Both the position numbers and the translations under genes were made by a program. The notes below the pieces were generated by a model. The model was not told the origin of the DNA. It saw only the letters and a program-made list of their open reading frames with translations, and did no database searches. Shown here one piece after another: positions 1-5,883 of a stretch of 64,000 bases of DNA (positions are counted from its first letter, which is position 1; every line of letters starts with the position of its first letter). This DNA is from Bacteriovoracia bacterium (GTDB lineage: Bacteria > Bdellovibrionota > Bacteriovoracia > Bacteriovoracales > Bacteriovoracaceae), in the NCBI GenBank assembly GCA_030431635.1, contig JAUIIL010000002.1:62001-126000 (forward strand), written 5' to 3'.

Positions 1-789
1 TGTAATAACGGCTAAGCGTACGATACTATTTAATCTATCTGGATTGGCCGGAAAGTATTTTGCGATATTTTTAACAATAGAATAGGCTTGGTCATACATT
101 TTATCTTTATAATACAACTCATAAAGCCCTATTTGGCATTTATAATGAATTTTATTGAAAGAAATTCCTTCTTCATAATTATCAATGGCTTCCTCTTTAA
201 TTTTCTGAATATAATGGCATTGACCAATATAAAAACAAGCTAAACTGGGTTTTTTACTGAGTTTTTTTGCTTCTTCAAACTTAGCGAGTGCTTCTTCATT
301 TTTTGAATTAAAGAGTAACTCTTTTCCTTCATCAATTTTTTTTATGTAATCAGAGGGATGAATTTTTGTAATATAAGCACTAATGAGTCCCTCTGATAAT
401 GTCTCAATCGTATAAGGTTTAATAATGAAAGAATCAACGTCTTCCTCTGCGGCTTTTGCAACCGCTGACTGAGAAACGTTAGAGGTAATAAGGACAAGAA
501 CAGCACTTTTACTCTCTTCTGTTGCCATTTCTCTATATTTTCTAAAAAGATCAAAACCGGAACCATCACCTAAATGATAATCACTTAGAATAAGAGCTGG
601 CTGTACAGTTTCTAGTGCTTTTGCTGCCTCATCATAACGAGAAAACATATGAACGTTTACCATTTTTGCGTCCAGTTCGCTTAAAGTTTTGGCCAAACGT
701 CTTCTAGAAGCAGAGCTTTTATCTACAATCATAATTTTATTTTTAAATAAAAACTCTTTAAATAGTTTTTCTTTCTGTTTCTTATTCAT
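1..789 (-). CDS. Response regulator with C-terminal TPR-like repeats (partial, 3' end off window)
   Basis: The gene reads leftward from an ATG at 789 and is open to the window edge, so about 263 residues are visible. Residues about 18-130 form a receiver domain. D23 belongs to the acidic pocket, D70 (in LILSDYHLGDGSG) is the phosphoacceptor, and T/S at 102-103 and K124 complete the canonical switch residues. Residues about 145-262 are helical with a TPR look (repeated A-x-x-x-F/Y and YEEGI/YELYYK patterns), suggesting a protein-interaction output rather than DNA binding. The start overlaps the end of the upstream gene (stop at 782-784) by 8 bp, so the two are probably translated together. No histidine kinase is visible. 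The receiver assignment is firm; the TPR assignment is by pattern only. Confidence 0.85.
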   Translation of the reverse strand, partial: MNKKQKEKLFKEFLFKNKIMIVDKSSASRRRLAKTLSELDAKMVNVHMFSRYDEAAKALETVQPALILSDYHLGDGSGFDLFRKYREMATEESKSAVLVLITSNVSQSAVAKAAEEDVDSFIIKPYTIETLSEGLISAYITKIHPSDYIKKIDEGKELLFNSKNEEALAKFEEAKKLSKKPSLACFYIGQCHYIQKIKEEAIDNYEEGISFNKIHYKCQIGLYELYYKDKMYDQAYSIVKNIAKYFPANPDRLNSIVRLAVIT

Positions 790-1528
790 TTGCTGCTTTT
801 ATAAACTCGTTAGCTCTCATTTGTTTTTGAGATAAGTGTTCTATAATTTTTTTCCACTTAGCTTGAGATGATTTTTTAATTTCTAAATAAAGAATGAAAA
901 GCTTGTCATCATCTTCATCAACTGAACATTCTGTTATTTTGGCTTCAAGAGAAATATCTTGTTCTATATCAAGAAAATTAGAGACAATGAACTGACAGTT
1001 ACTGTTAACAGCTACTTCAAAAGGTAGAGCACAAACGATACCGTCATCAAAGATTTCAAGAAAGTCTGAGTGATGAGTATTATCCTGCCCTAAATTAAGC
1101 TCTAAGGACATAGGTTTTTCATAAAGCTCACTAACATTTTCTGAAATATTAAATTGTTCACTAATTTCTTTTATATAAACTTCGCGTTCTTTTATTTTTC
1201 TTTTTGTTGTAAATACTTGCTTTTCTTCTTCTTCGATTTTGCGATTTTTTGCGATTAATATTCTGGTATTAATAACAAGATAGTAAGGAAGTTCTTTTTG
1301 AAATTTTTTACAAAAGCGATTGATTTTATACTTGAAGTTCTTGGGCATTGTGAACTCCATAAGTATAATTTCAATTTTGTTATCCTTAATAGCGAGTAGG
1401 GCTGATTTTAAATCTTCTGCGATATAAACGGTTGCATTTTTTTCGTGCACCAAAAAGTTTTTCAGATCTCTTGTCTGTATTGGACTATCATTAATGACCA
1501 AAATATTCTTATTTTCAAAGCGTCTCAT
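782..1528 (-). CDS. Pseudo-receiver protein with C-terminal PilZ-like region
   Basis: 248 residues. Residues 7-95 have a receiver-like fold pattern (NILVINDSP with D14; IEIILMEFTMP), but the expected phosphoacceptor Asp is Glu at position 58, so phosphorylation at that site is not expected and a constitutive state is possible. A charged linker at about 95-125 could be a coiled coil. Residues about 130-245 resemble the degenerate PilZ or PilZ-like beta regions of deltaproteobacterial signalling proteins (F-x-DGIVCALPFEVAVNSNCQFIVSNFL), without the canonical RxxxR and D/NxSxxG motifs. It overlaps the canonical response-regulator gene downstream by 8 bp, so the two may work as a pair. The receiver-like fold is fairly secure, the PilZ label weak. 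Confidence 0.7.
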   Translation of the reverse strand: MRRFENKNILVINDSPIQTRDLKNFLVHEKNATVYIAEDLKSALLAIKDNKIEIILMEFTMPKNFKYKINRFCKKFQKELPYYLVINTRILIAKNRKIEEEEKQVFTTKRKIKEREVYIKEISEQFNISENVSELYEKPMSLELNLGQDNTHHSDFLEIFDDGIVCALPFEVAVNSNCQFIVSNFLDIEQDISLEAKITECSVDEDDDKLFILYLEIKKSSQAKWKKIIEHLSQKQMRANEFIKAANE

Positions 1529-1635
1529 TTTCTTCTACCTTTTAAACACACCCATACAGTCTTGTCGGTTTTCGTGGGAAAAATCTTAGGTTAGATTAAT
1601 GAGAATATTCAATAGGTTAGGTAAAGAAAGTAAGT

Positions 1636-2430
1636 TTAATTTAACTGAGCTGCTTTGTAGGTTTTTCTTTGAATGCGAACGTTATTAAGGCGCTTAAGAA
1701 GATATACTGGATAAGAAAGTAAGTTCACGCTGGCCACTTGTAAAACCTCATCTCCTTCTTCAAAGTTCATCAAACTTCGATAAAAATCAGTCAGAGACGC
1801 GTTTCTATGATGATATCTTTTGTCTTCCGCTTTTTTTTGGAAAACAGTATCTTTTACACTCGCTTTAAAAACAAAATTGTCTCGGTCAAATAAAGAATCT
1901 TCGTTAATGGCTATGGGCTCTCTGTAATGCAAGTCTATCTTTTCAGCTATTCGAAGGTGTTCTTTCGTTGGTGTTTTATGGCCAAAAGGTGATGGGAAAA
2001 CATTTTCAAAGTTCAGAGCAATATTTCCAAGGCTTGAAATAACGCAAGCGCAATTGGTTATCCATAATCGGCTAAAAAGGCTATGTCTAAGAATGTAGTT
2101 CATAACAAGCTTGCTCATTAACTGATGAGTCATTCCACTCCCTCTAGCTTCAGGAATAACACAGGTTAACCCAAGGTGAAGGATATTTTTTTCTATAGCA
2201 AGAGAAGAAGAAAAACCAACTGCCTTTCCATTCATATCTCTTGCTATAATAAGAATGACATCTTTGAGCTCTTCTCTTTTACCCGTTAGAATCTGATAAA
2301 GTGGAATTTCGTCGAAACATCTTGAGGCAACTTCTCTAAGTTCATTAACATAGCGGACAATCTTCTCATCTGTCCAATGATGACCAGGTCTTTCAAAAAA
2401 CTCGAAGTCATATTTTTTCTTCTTAAACAT
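1636..2430 (-). CDS. GNAT-family N-acetyltransferase-like protein
   Basis: 264 residues. The best signature is around residues 75-110: the beta-strand sequence HLGLTCVIPEARGSGMTHQL ends in an R-x-x-G-x-G/A-like acetyl-CoA pyrophosphate loop followed by a helix, as in motif A of GNAT enzymes. The C-terminal 90 residues are not recognisable. The substrate is unknown, and because the protein is longer than a minimal GNAT (about 150 aa) the extension may recognise it. The gene stands alone on the minus strand, with a gap of about 100 bp to the receiver pair downstream. The N-terminus (MFKKKKYDFEFFERPG) has no signal peptide, so the protein is cytoplasmic. Family-level confidence is moderate. Confidence 0.6.
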   Translation of the reverse strand: MFKKKKYDFEFFERPGHHWTDEKIVRYVNELREVASRCFDEIPLYQILTGKREELKDVILIIARDMNGKAVGFSSSLAIEKNILHLGLTCVIPEARGSGMTHQLMSKLVMNYILRHSLFSRLWITNCACVISSLGNIALNFENVFPSPFGHKTPTKEHLRIAEKIDLHYREPIAINEDSLFDRDNFVFKASVKDTVFQKKAEDKRYHHRNASLTDFYRSLMNFEEGDEVLQVASVNLLSYPVYLLKRLNNVRIQRKTYKAAQLN

Positions 2431-2525
2431 AGAATGTCCTAGTAAGTACCCGTTAATAGTATTTTAATTCGATGAAAGTGTTATTGTCATTGATAAAGCA
2501 AAAAATCATGTTCGGATTAGGTTAA

Positions 2526-2561
2526 GATTTGGCCACTCGGTTTTTTACGAGTGACCAAATC
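2526..2561 (-). terminator. Long hairpin closing the lexA transcription unit
   Basis: A 14-bp stem (2526-2539 with 2548-2561) encloses an 8-nt loop. Read as minus-strand RNA, the single non-Watson-Crick position is a G-U wobble; as plus-strand RNA it would be a C-A mismatch. This argues that the structure functions in the leftward transcript from lexA. Only two U residues follow the stem, so it is not a textbook intrinsic terminator and could instead be a 3' stabilising or processing hairpin. Confidence 0.55.
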
Positions 2562-2571
2562 CTCTGGGATT

Positions 2572-2634
2572 TTAGGCAGTTAGCTTGTTAAAGCAAAAAA
2601 GTAGTAAAAGAATAATAAGAAAACTTAAGTTCAT
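2572..2634 (-). CDS. Possible 20-aa hydrophobic peptide downstream of lexA
   Basis: A short ATG-initiated frame encodes 20 residues, almost all hydrophobic in the middle (MNLSFLIILLLLFCF, then NKLTA). It begins 6 nt after the stop codon of the 68-aa gene and lies between that gene and the strong hairpin at 2526-2561. The sequence AGGGTG just upstream could serve as a ribosome binding site. Size and hydrophobicity recall small membrane-acting peptides such as the SOS-induced TisB toxin, but there is no sequence relation I can claim, and a frame this short can arise by chance. Confidence 0.3.
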   Translation of the reverse strand: MNLSFLIILLLLFCFNKLTA

Positions 2635-2640
2635 AACACC

Positions 2641-2847
2641 CTAGAGAGTTAAATAAGATTTAACTTCGTTCAGATCACAATTTGTAAGACTCAAAGCAGC
2701 AGCAAGATCAATGGCCATATCGCTGGCCACTGACAGGTCAATGTTATAGCGAACAGAAAATTCATCTTTCAAAGCTCGAATGAATTCGAATTCACTCGAC
2801 TCGTTTAGATAAGCTTGTTGAATACAATGGGCATGTGTTTTGTTCAT
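2641..2847 (-). CDS. Small protein of unknown function co-located with lexA
   Basis: 68 residues, not recognised. The start is supported by a strong Shine-Dalgarno (AAGGAGG) about 8 nt upstream of the ATG. The protein is acidic and predicted mostly helical (EFEFIRALKDEFSVRYNIDLSVASDMAIDLAAALSL), with two cysteines and two histidines, and no signal peptide or membrane segment. It follows the lexA stop codon by only 28 bp on the same strand, so co-transcription with lexA, and hence induction by DNA damage, is likely. Small genes downstream of lexA are often cell-division inhibitors, but those usually carry a membrane or LysM segment and this one does not. Confidence 0.75.
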   Translation of the reverse strand: MNKTHAHCIQQAYLNESSEFEFIRALKDEFSVRYNIDLSVASDMAIDLAAALSLTNCDLNEVKSYLTL

Positions 2848-2875
2848 TTGTGTGTCCTCCTTGACTCAAAACTTT

Positions 2876-3469
2876 TTAATAATGTCTTATCAGACCAACG
2901 AGTATTCCTTTAATTTCAAAAGATTCCTCTCGAACTATAAAAGGGCTCATCGTAGGGTTTGCAGGATGTAATTCGATGTAGTTTTTCTTGTTATAATACT
3001 TTTTAACTGTTGCTTCATTATCAATAGAAGCAACAATTGTTTCTCCATTTGTTGCGTGATTTTGCTTTTTGACAATAATGACATCTCCATCAAGAATGCC
3101 ATCATCGATCATAGACTGTCCTTGGACGTTTAGAGCAAAATATTGTCCTCGTCGGATAAGTGATTTGGGAACACTAATATATTCATGTTCTTCTATGGCT
3201 TCAATGGGACAGCCTGCAGCAACACTTCCTAAAAGCGGAATTTCAATAGTGGGTTCTTGTTCTCGAGTTAGTTGAAGACCCCTTACCGCATTTGTATCAT
3301 TTTTAATGTAACCGGCATTTGTCAGGTATTTAATATAATCTTGTACAGAACCAAGGGACTTAAATCCGAAGTGTTCTTTGATTTCCATTTGAGTGGGAGC
3401 AAAGTTGTTTTCATCCATGTAATCAACGATAAAATCGTAAACCTGTTTTTGTTTTTTTGTAAGTGACAT
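2876..3469 (-). CDS. lexA: LexA SOS repressor
   Basis: 197 residues when started at the ATG at 3469; an upstream in-frame start would add 34 residues that do not fit the family and would run through the operator. Residues 1-65 are the winged helix-turn-helix (MSLTKKQKQVYDFIVDYM; APTQMEIKEHFGFKS). Residues 75-197 are the S24 self-cleaving domain with the A85-G86 scissile bond (GSVAAGCP), nucleophile S119 (QGQSM) and general base K156 (EATVKKYY), nearly the E. coli numbering. The protein represses DNA-damage genes until RecA-stimulated autocleavage. Four CCGTA pentamers lie directly upstream, consistent with autoregulation. A 68-aa gene and a possible 20-aa peptide follow in the same direction. 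No good Shine-Dalgarno is visible. Confidence 0.97.
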   Translation of the reverse strand: MSLTKKQKQVYDFIVDYMDENNFAPTQMEIKEHFGFKSLGSVQDYIKYLTNAGYIKNDTNAVRGLQLTREQEPTIEIPLLGSVAAGCPIEAIEEHEYISVPKSLIRRGQYFALNVQGQSMIDDGILDGDVIIVKKQNHATNGETIVASIDNEATVKKYYNKKNYIELHPANPTMSPFIVREESFEIKGILVGLIRHY

Positions 3470-3478
3470 AGTTTTTAT

Positions 3479-3522
3479 CCGTATATTTTCCGTATTTAAA
3501 GAATAACCGTATCTTATCCGTA
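3479..3522. promoter_or_regulatory. Candidate LexA operators: two direct-repeat pairs of CCGTA
   Basis: On the plus strand CCGTA occurs at 3479, 3490, 3507 and 3518. Spacings are 11, 17 and 11 bp, so there are two copies of CCGTA-N6-CCGTA (TACGG-N6-TACGG towards lexA). The 11-bp period puts each half-site pair on one helix face. They occupy the region between lexA (start 3469) and the divergent DCC-family gene, so both could be controlled. The motif is a direct repeat, like the alphaproteobacterial GTTC-N7-GTTC box, and differs from the E. coli palindrome. I did not notice another such pair in the window by eye. Confidence 0.6.
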
Positions 3523-3580
3523 AATCAAGAAAAAAATGAAGGCTACTTATTTTTTTGTGAATGTTTGCCATAATAAAGAA

Positions 3581-3952
3581 ATGCAGTATTTAAAACCTTG
3601 TATTTTATATGATGCGCAATGTCTTTTTTGCAAAAGGTTTAAACAAGCTTTAGAAAAAATCGATACAAAACCACATTTTTACTATTACGATGTCAATGAA
3701 GAAGAGGTGTTTCAGCATTTTACTTTTTTAGATAGAGAAGAGTGCCTTGAAAAAGTTCACCTCATAAAAGAGGACGATATAGTTTTGGTTGGTGGAGATG
3801 TCGTTGCGGAGATTGGAAAATCACTACCGGGAATTTCAAAGCTTTCATGGCTGCTGGAGACCGATATTTCCAAAAAAACTTTGAATGTTTTTTATGAAAC
3901 TGTTAACAAGATGAGAACGAATAGCTCAATATGCAGCAAGTGCAAAAGGTAA
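3581..3952 (+). CDS. DCC-family (DUF393) thiol-disulfide oxidoreductase-like protein
   Basis: 123 residues from the ATG at 3581 (a start at 3536 would give 138). The family signature YDxxCxxC appears near the N-terminus as ILYDAQCLFCKRF, the redox CxxC of the thioredoxin-like DCC family. Near the C-terminus is a second pair, CSKCKR. I prefer the 3581 start because family members begin 5-10 residues before the YD motif and because the upstream 45 nt are T-rich with no ribosome binding site. The substrate is unknown. The gene is divergent from lexA across the direct-repeat operator and is followed 4 bp later by the SpoVG-like gene, so the pair may be an operon under LexA influence. Confidence 0.75.
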   Translation: MQYLKPCILYDAQCLFCKRFKQALEKIDTKPHFYYYDVNEEEVFQHFTFLDREECLEKVHLIKEDDIVLVGGDVVAEIGKSLPGISKLSWLLETDISKKTLNVFYETVNKMRTNSSICSKCKR

Positions 3953-3956
3953 AAAA

Positions 3957-4214
3957 ATGAAAGTAACAGGTTTTGACTTAAAAAAGTCGGCTCATGAAAG
4001 TTCTATCGCCTTTGGTAAGATCGTGATTGAAAATGCAATCCAAATCGAGATCTCGATTAAAGAAGGAAAGAACGGTTTGTTTGTGGCTTTTCCAAGTAAA
4101 AAAGGAAAAGATAACAAGTGGTATAATCAGGTGAGAATCATTGATAGAGAAGTTAGTGATTTAATTCAAGAACAGGTCATTTATTTTTACGAGAAAAATA
4201 TAAAAGATCTTTAA
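3957..4214 (+). CDS. spoVG: SpoVG-family nucleic-acid-binding protein
   Basis: 85 residues, the typical SpoVG length. The family pattern is clear: an N-terminal strand (MKVTGFDLKK), a central strand pair with the conserved NGLFVAFPSKKGKD block (residues about 41-55), and a C-terminal helix (SDLIQEQVIYFYEK). SpoVG proteins bind DNA and RNA and modulate gene expression and division in Firmicutes, spirochaetes and other bacteria. The role here is not known. It lies 4 bp after the DCC-family gene, and its stop codon overlaps the convergent small membrane-protein gene by 4 bp. Confidence 0.85.
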   Translation: MKVTGFDLKKSAHESSIAFGKIVIENAIQIEISIKEGKNGLFVAFPSKKGKDNKWYNQVRIIDREVSDLIQEQVIYFYEKNIKDL

Positions 4215-4537
4215 AACAGTCTTTCTTGATAAAAATGCAATAAATCGTTTAACTCACCTGATTGTTTATCCTGTAGGGATTTTTTGATTGCCTCTTGATA
4301 AATCTCTCTTGATAGCTCAAGGTTTTTATCTAAGCATTCTTCCATGTGAAGTTGAAATTCTTTGTAGTTTGAGTTTTGAATGTTGTTATTAAGAAAATGT
4401 ATAATATCACGAATGGCATTTTCTTTCTCTTTCTTGAGATAGTTTGTTATTCTTTTCTTTTGAAAGTAGTAATAAAGAGCAAAGAGGAAAAGTAAAAAAC
4501 CTAATTCGATAGCGATGTTAAAGATTGTTTTGTTCAT
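4211..4537 (-). CDS. Small single-pass membrane protein of unknown function
   Basis: 108 residues. One transmembrane helix at about residues 9-24 (IAIELGFLLFLFALYYYF) is followed by a positively charged stretch (QKKRITNYLKKEKE) and a helical, probably cytoplasmic tail with no recognised domain. The layout (short N-terminus, helix, then Lys/Arg) suggests an N-out/C-in anchor. It stands alone on the minus strand, convergent with spoVG (4-bp overlap) and divergent from the DUF1232 gene only 9 bp away, so their promoters must overlap or lie inside the neighbouring genes. Confidence 0.6.
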   Translation of the reverse strand: MNKTIFNIAIELGFLLFLFALYYYFQKKRITNYLKKEKENAIRDIIHFLNNNIQNSNYKEFQLHMEECLDKNLELSREIYQEAIKKSLQDKQSGELNDLLHFYQERLF

Positions 4538-4546
4538 AAAATTAAA

Positions 4547-4738
4547 ATGAAAATAGTTAAAATATTAAGTATTCTATTATTAATCCTCTATATATTAAAT
4601 CCCACAATGGGTGTTTTTGAAATAATTCCAGACAATTTGCCCTGGGTTGGGAATTTAGATGAAGCTTTAGCCGTAACTCTGCTTATTAAGCTCATCAACT
4701 CTTTGAAAACAAATGATAAGGCTGATAAACGTGATTAA
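4547..4738 (+). CDS. Short DUF1232 (YkvA-like) membrane protein
   Basis: 63 residues. It matches the core of the DUF1232 family: a membrane segment (ILSILLLILYILNPTMGVF) followed by the hallmark P-D-N-LPWVGNLDEALAVTLLI, equivalent to the family's PxDLIPDFIPxxGxxDD. The function of the family is unknown. The protein is at the short end of the family, essentially a hairpin of two membrane helices plus a charged tail (NDKADKRD). Its end overlaps the start of the following multi-pass membrane protein. Confidence 0.65.
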   Translation: MKIVKILSILLLILYILNPTMGVFEIIPDNLPWVGNLDEALAVTLLIKLINSLKTNDKADKRD

Positions 4739-5567
4739 GAAACTTATCGTTGCGATAATTACTCTTGGTTTAGGAAATATCTTTATGGCCCAGATGACAT
4801 TAAAAGGCGTTAGTGTTTTCTCTTCAATCTCAATAAGAACTTTTATCGCTTTGCTAATATCATTTATTTTTTCATCACGGAAGTCATTTCTTGAAGGGAT
4901 TCATCTTGGAATTATTTTCTGCTTATCTTTGTTTTTACTCTACCATCCTTTTTTAAAAAACAGTGCTCAAGCCATGAGTCTTTTTTTTACTTTTCCTTTG
5001 TTTTTGTTACTTTTCAACAAAAAGGTTCCGTGGACACTACTTTCAATTTTATTACAAACTTTTTTAGGTTTTTTGCTTTTAAATAAAAAGAGTTTCACTT
5101 TTATTGTTTTTGAAGATGTGGTTCGTTGTTTGCTGGCAAGTTTTCTCTTTTCTTATTTTTTACACTTAGCAAGTAGAGTGAACAATATAAATAGAGTTTT
5201 AAGAAATTTCTTTTTGTTGCTTTTTTGTTTTTCAACAACAATCTCAATTTTTTATAATGAATCTTTAAGTAATATTCTTTCTATTGGGTGGAAAAATTCA
5301 GGATTCTACCTATTTTTTGGAATAAGTCTTTATTGGTGTTTTTTAACAGTTTTTCAAGCAACAAAGATTGTTGGTAAAACTCAAGTAGGTCTTTTCTGTT
5401 TCTATATGCCTCTTGTTCATTCTATTTATTCCATGACAATGGTTGAACATTTGGGATTGTCAAAAATGGCCTTAATTGGAATGCTTGCTCTTTTTTTTGG
5501 CCCTATTCTCTACCTGGTTAGTGATTTAAGTTGGAAAAAGAGAGATAATGCATCAAGTAATGCTTGA
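4731..5567 (+). CDS. Multi-pass membrane protein, DMT/EamA-transporter-like
   Basis: About 278 residues with roughly 9-10 hydrophobic helices and few charged residues, the size and helix count of drug/metabolite transporters of the EamA type. The C-terminal half (GKTQVGLFCFYMPLVHSIYSM then IGMLALFFGPILYLVSDLSW) resembles the second EamA repeat, ending in a short basic tail. Substrate unknown. I place the start at GTG 4731, which has AAGG about 9 nt upstream and overlaps the DUF1232 gene by 8 bp; an ATG at 4713 is also in frame but lacks a ribosome binding site. The EamA label rests on topology and spacing, not a decisive motif. Confidence 0.55.
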   Translation: MIKKLIVAIITLGLGNIFMAQMTLKGVSVFSSISIRTFIALLISFIFSSRKSFLEGIHLGIIFCLSLFLLYHPFLKNSAQAMSLFFTFPLFLLLFNKKVPWTLLSILLQTFLGFLLLNKKSFTFIVFEDVVRCLLASFLFSYFLHLASRVNNINRVLRNFFLLLFCFSTTISIFYNESLSNILSIGWKNSGFYLFFGISLYWCFLTVFQATKIVGKTQVGLFCFYMPLVHSIYSMTMVEHLGLSKMALIGMLALFFGPILYLVSDLSWKKRDNASSNA

Positions 5568-5602
5568 TTAAAGAGAGATTATCATTTAAAAATTAGGTAT
5601 AT

Positions 5603-5845
5603 ATGGCAAAAGAAGATTTAATTGAAGCTGAAGGTATTGTTACAGAGGTAGCATCCCATGGTAATTTTAAAGTTAAGCTTGATCATGGCCCAGAAATAAC
5701 GGCAAAGCTATCTGGTAAAATGAGAAAGTTTTTCATTAAGGTCGTTCAAGGCGACAGAGTTACTATTGGAATTTCTCCCTACGATAAAACCCACGGTCTC
5801 ATCATGTTTAGGCATAAAGTTAATAAAAAACCTACTGATTCTTAG
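5603..5845 (+). CDS. infA: Translation initiation factor IF-1
   Basis: 80 residues, an OB-fold protein of standard length for IF-1. It starts MAKEDLIEAEGIVTEV and carries the family blocks F-x-VKLDHGPEITAKLSGKMRK and GDRVTIGISPYD, ending in a basic segment. IF-1 binds the ribosomal A site with IF-2 and IF-3 during initiation. One departure from the E. coli pattern is the final block (THGLIMFRHK), where most IF-1 proteins have L-x-x-GRI-x-x-R. It sits alone, upstream of the peptide-binding-protein gene. Confidence 0.92.
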   Translation: MAKEDLIEAEGIVTEVASHGNFKVKLDHGPEITAKLSGKMRKFFIKVVQGDRVTIGISPYDKTHGLIMFRHKVNKKPTDS

Positions 5846-5883
5846 TAAGCAGTAGACTTTAACTTTTTGTAGAGGGGGGCTTT

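Noticed and set aside
342-569. Leftward 75-codon frame at the window's left edge
   Set aside because: It lies in another frame of the receiver-TPR gene, which is open from 789 to the edge and has all receiver residues.
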